DNA of 64,000 bases, taken from the NCBI RefSeq assembly GCF_020497125.1, contig NC_059084.1:6785501-6849500 (forward strand), read 5' to 3'. The notes under the pieces were generated by a model. It ran no database searches. It saw nothing but the letters and a program-made list of their open reading frames with translations, and was not told the DNA's origin. This document shows, piece after piece, positions 61,939 through 64,000 of this stretch (positions are counted from its first letter, which is position 1; each line of letters opens with the position of its first letter). The DNA is from Mauremys mutica. Taxonomy: Eukaryota > Chordata > Testudines > Geoemydidae. The position numbers and the translations under genes are program-made.

Positions 61939-62160
61939 GTGGTTCTCAAACTACTGTACGGGTGACCCTTTTCACATAGCAAGCCTCTGAGTTCGACCCC
62001 CTTTATAAATTAAAAACACTTGTTTATATATTTAACACCATTATAAATGCTGGAGGCAAAGCAGGGTTTGGGGTCGAGGCTGACAGCTTGTGACCCCCCC
62101 CCCATGTAATAACCTTGTGACCCCCTAAGGGGTCCCAACCCCCAGTTTGAGAACCCTTGC
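61939..62160 (+). mobile_element. hAT-Charlie-like element (GGTTCTCAAAC family), copy 3
   Basis: TGTGGTTCTCAAACTACTGT to CCCAGTTTGAGAACCCTTGC with the same interior as the copy at 39097 (CATTATAAATGCTGGAGGC). The flanks CCTAAAA and ACTAAAA suggest a worn duplication. Confidence 0.85.
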
Positions 62161-64000
62161 ACTAAAATACCATTTTGATTATACTAATAACTGCACCTCT
62201 TATTGTTGTCAAAAGTAGTAGACAGTGGGAGACTGTAATAGGCTGCAGTAGAAATTTGACTTCTGCAAGAGAAACCAGTAAACGTATTATTCCATACATA
62301 TTTTAAGGGATTTTTCTGTGTTTCACCCGTCTTTAATGACTGACTGGACATACTGAAACAGTGACAAGTATTTCTAAAAACTGATCTGTTCTGAAAACTT
62401 AAATATTTTTTGGTAAATTTTTACTTCGCTGTTTGAAGTTATTAGAATGAATTAATGGAATTTTCCTTTAAACTCAGTATCATAGAAAGAACTGCACTCC
62501 GATTTTGAATTTTTTTCCAAGACTTACTGGCCCAAGGAGTAAGCCTGCTAAGGCTGCTATGTTCCCAAGTAGCCACGGACCCTTAAAAAGTGTGGTCTTG
62601 CAAATTAAAGGAATTGAAACAGTTCTGTACATTTGTACTGTATCTAACTGTAGCATTGGCAATCAATTTTTTATTGAATAAACTTTAAAATACACAGAAC
62701 AAACATAACTTTGTGCTTTTGTTATAGTCATGTTTCCCCTTTTTGATTTAATTCCACTTTTTATTTTCTATTGTAGATTTTCTGTATTGTGCTGAATGTT
62801 CCCTCTTTATTTGTTTTCACCCTTTATATTCTTTTCCTATATTGTACTATGTTCTCTCCTTTCTCTTGTATGTTTTGTCTCTTCCTCCTTTTCCTATAAA
62901 CCTCTCTCCTTGTTTTTCTTTAATTTATCCCATTTATTCTCTTTTTAACCTCCACACACCTGTTTGTATTCACTGATGAATCTATACATATCAGCTCACA
63001 TTTACACTTGCATTTATCCGCTTGCACTTACTTGTGAAAAGACCCACTTGCTCACATGCAGCCATATGCTAACAAATTCACTCCTGACTCCTCCCATCTT
63101 CCAGTGATTAAAAACCGTGGATCCCAGAGCCTGCCTTTTTTGTTACTCCTACAATCCTAGTAGTTGAAACACCTTTTTCTTCCTCTTTAAAGAGTCATAT
63201 AGTACCTCTTTAGGGCTAATAAATGGACTTTAATGGAATTACTCATGTTTAAAGTTAAATGCTTTGCAGGATCAGGGCGTTAGTCTAGCACTTCAAATTT
63301 AGCATTGAAAGTATGTAAATGCACTTATCCATAATGGTTACTTCATTCATGTAAGATGGTGACATTGTGAAGAGAAGTTTTACTAAGTCTTCACAAAGTT
63401 GGCATCCTGTGGATACAGATATCTGCAGATTGACTTATTTTAATATTTTGCCTGCATGTGACCCTCCCCCACCACCTCCCACAACACTGTCATTGGCATT
63501 TCAGTTACCGACTTTTTTTTGTCCATGTCTTGAGGATTCTAGCCCCAGATTTGATAGCTGTATGTCTATGCTGTTTCACAGTATAACATTTTTATATCTG
63601 AAGCCTTTCTGGGTTATTCCAAGTTATTGTCCTGAATATAGCTGCTTTTGTTGAAGAAATGTAACCTTATTGTGGTCTTAAAGAAGGCAGGCTATAATGG
63701 AATACGTAATACACTTTGGTTTAAATATTATAGGAGCGTGCGGTATATTTGCAGGAGGGAGTGTTGTTTGATGGCTTCTTCATTTCTTTGGCATCACTGA
63801 TGTGTAGGGCTTGAAGATCGAGGTGTCTGTTCGTTTTAAGGATGTTTTTACCAAGGCAGAATTAAGGATGTTTATCTTAGATTAACTGTGTAGACCCATA
63901 ACTTTTAAGTGTAATATTAATTTTGAAATTCCAAGCTTTAATGTGGTTTTTTTGACTTGTTTCATTTTTGAAGAAATGACAGCATTTTAAAGTGGTTTCC

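Larger units (their letters stand above)
49983..64000 (+). other. Presumed DIDO1 first intron; no coding exon found
   Basis: AT-rich sequence with hAT, Harbinger-like, Tigger-like and Penelope-like insertions. No segment resembling DIDO1 protein was seen in any frame. A possible internal 5' UTR exon is at 60904-61024. From 62700 to 64000 I see only low-complexity T/C-rich DNA and no gene. Confidence 0.4.

Noticed and set aside
62480..62662. 60-codon minus-strand frame with a hydrophobic run
   Set aside because: It has no recognisable homology or splice context and could arise by chance.

Overview
The window looks like nuclear DNA of a non-avian reptile, most likely a turtle. Genes are split into small exons with GT-AG borders. 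Two CpG-rich promoters stand in an otherwise AT-rich landscape. The dispersed repeats are of types common in turtles: CR1 LINE pieces, tRNA-type SINEs, many short hAT and Harbinger-like elements, and Penelope-like fold-back fragments. No bacterial, viral or CRISPR feature was seen. The species assignment is inference.

Gene layout: (1) about 1688-28132, minus strand, ten coding exons of SLC17A9 (vesicular nucleotide transporter), rebuilt here from conserved peptide segments; every exon joins the next in frame. They encode about 387 residues, and the last exons lie left of base 1. (2) 37087-40569, minus strand, the four coding exons of GID8, a complete 228-residue CTLH E3 ligase subunit. A noncoding first exon lies at about 41280-41380 in a CpG island. 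(3) 49460-50340, a second CpG island with a probable plus-strand noncoding first exon that ends at a strong donor at 49982/49983. By the known vertebrate gene order SLC17A9-GID8-DIDO1 this is probably the DIDO1 promoter, and 50-64 kb would then be its first intron. No DIDO1 coding exon is in the window.

The rest is intron and intergenic DNA. About 30.3-37.0 kb is AT-rich and poor in repeats, and probably includes the GID8 3' UTR. Repeats elsewhere are dense and often nested. Many insertions still show target-site duplications (TSDs): 8 bp for hAT types, TWA or TTA for Harbinger-like types, TA for a Tigger-like element, and 10-13 bp for fold-back Penelope-like pieces. Several of the last group carry hammerhead-ribozyme-like cores.

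Most notable: hammerhead-like motifs in fold-back retroelements; a three-level hAT nest at 2057-3179; a SLC17A9 donor site next to a SINE tail; a His/Gln-rich SLC17A9 N-terminus; a TCTCGCGAGA promoter element and a repeated ACCATAGAGA motif at the GID8 promoter, the latter also found inverted at the presumed DIDO1 promoter; and an unexplained exon-like ORF in SLC17A9 intron 1.
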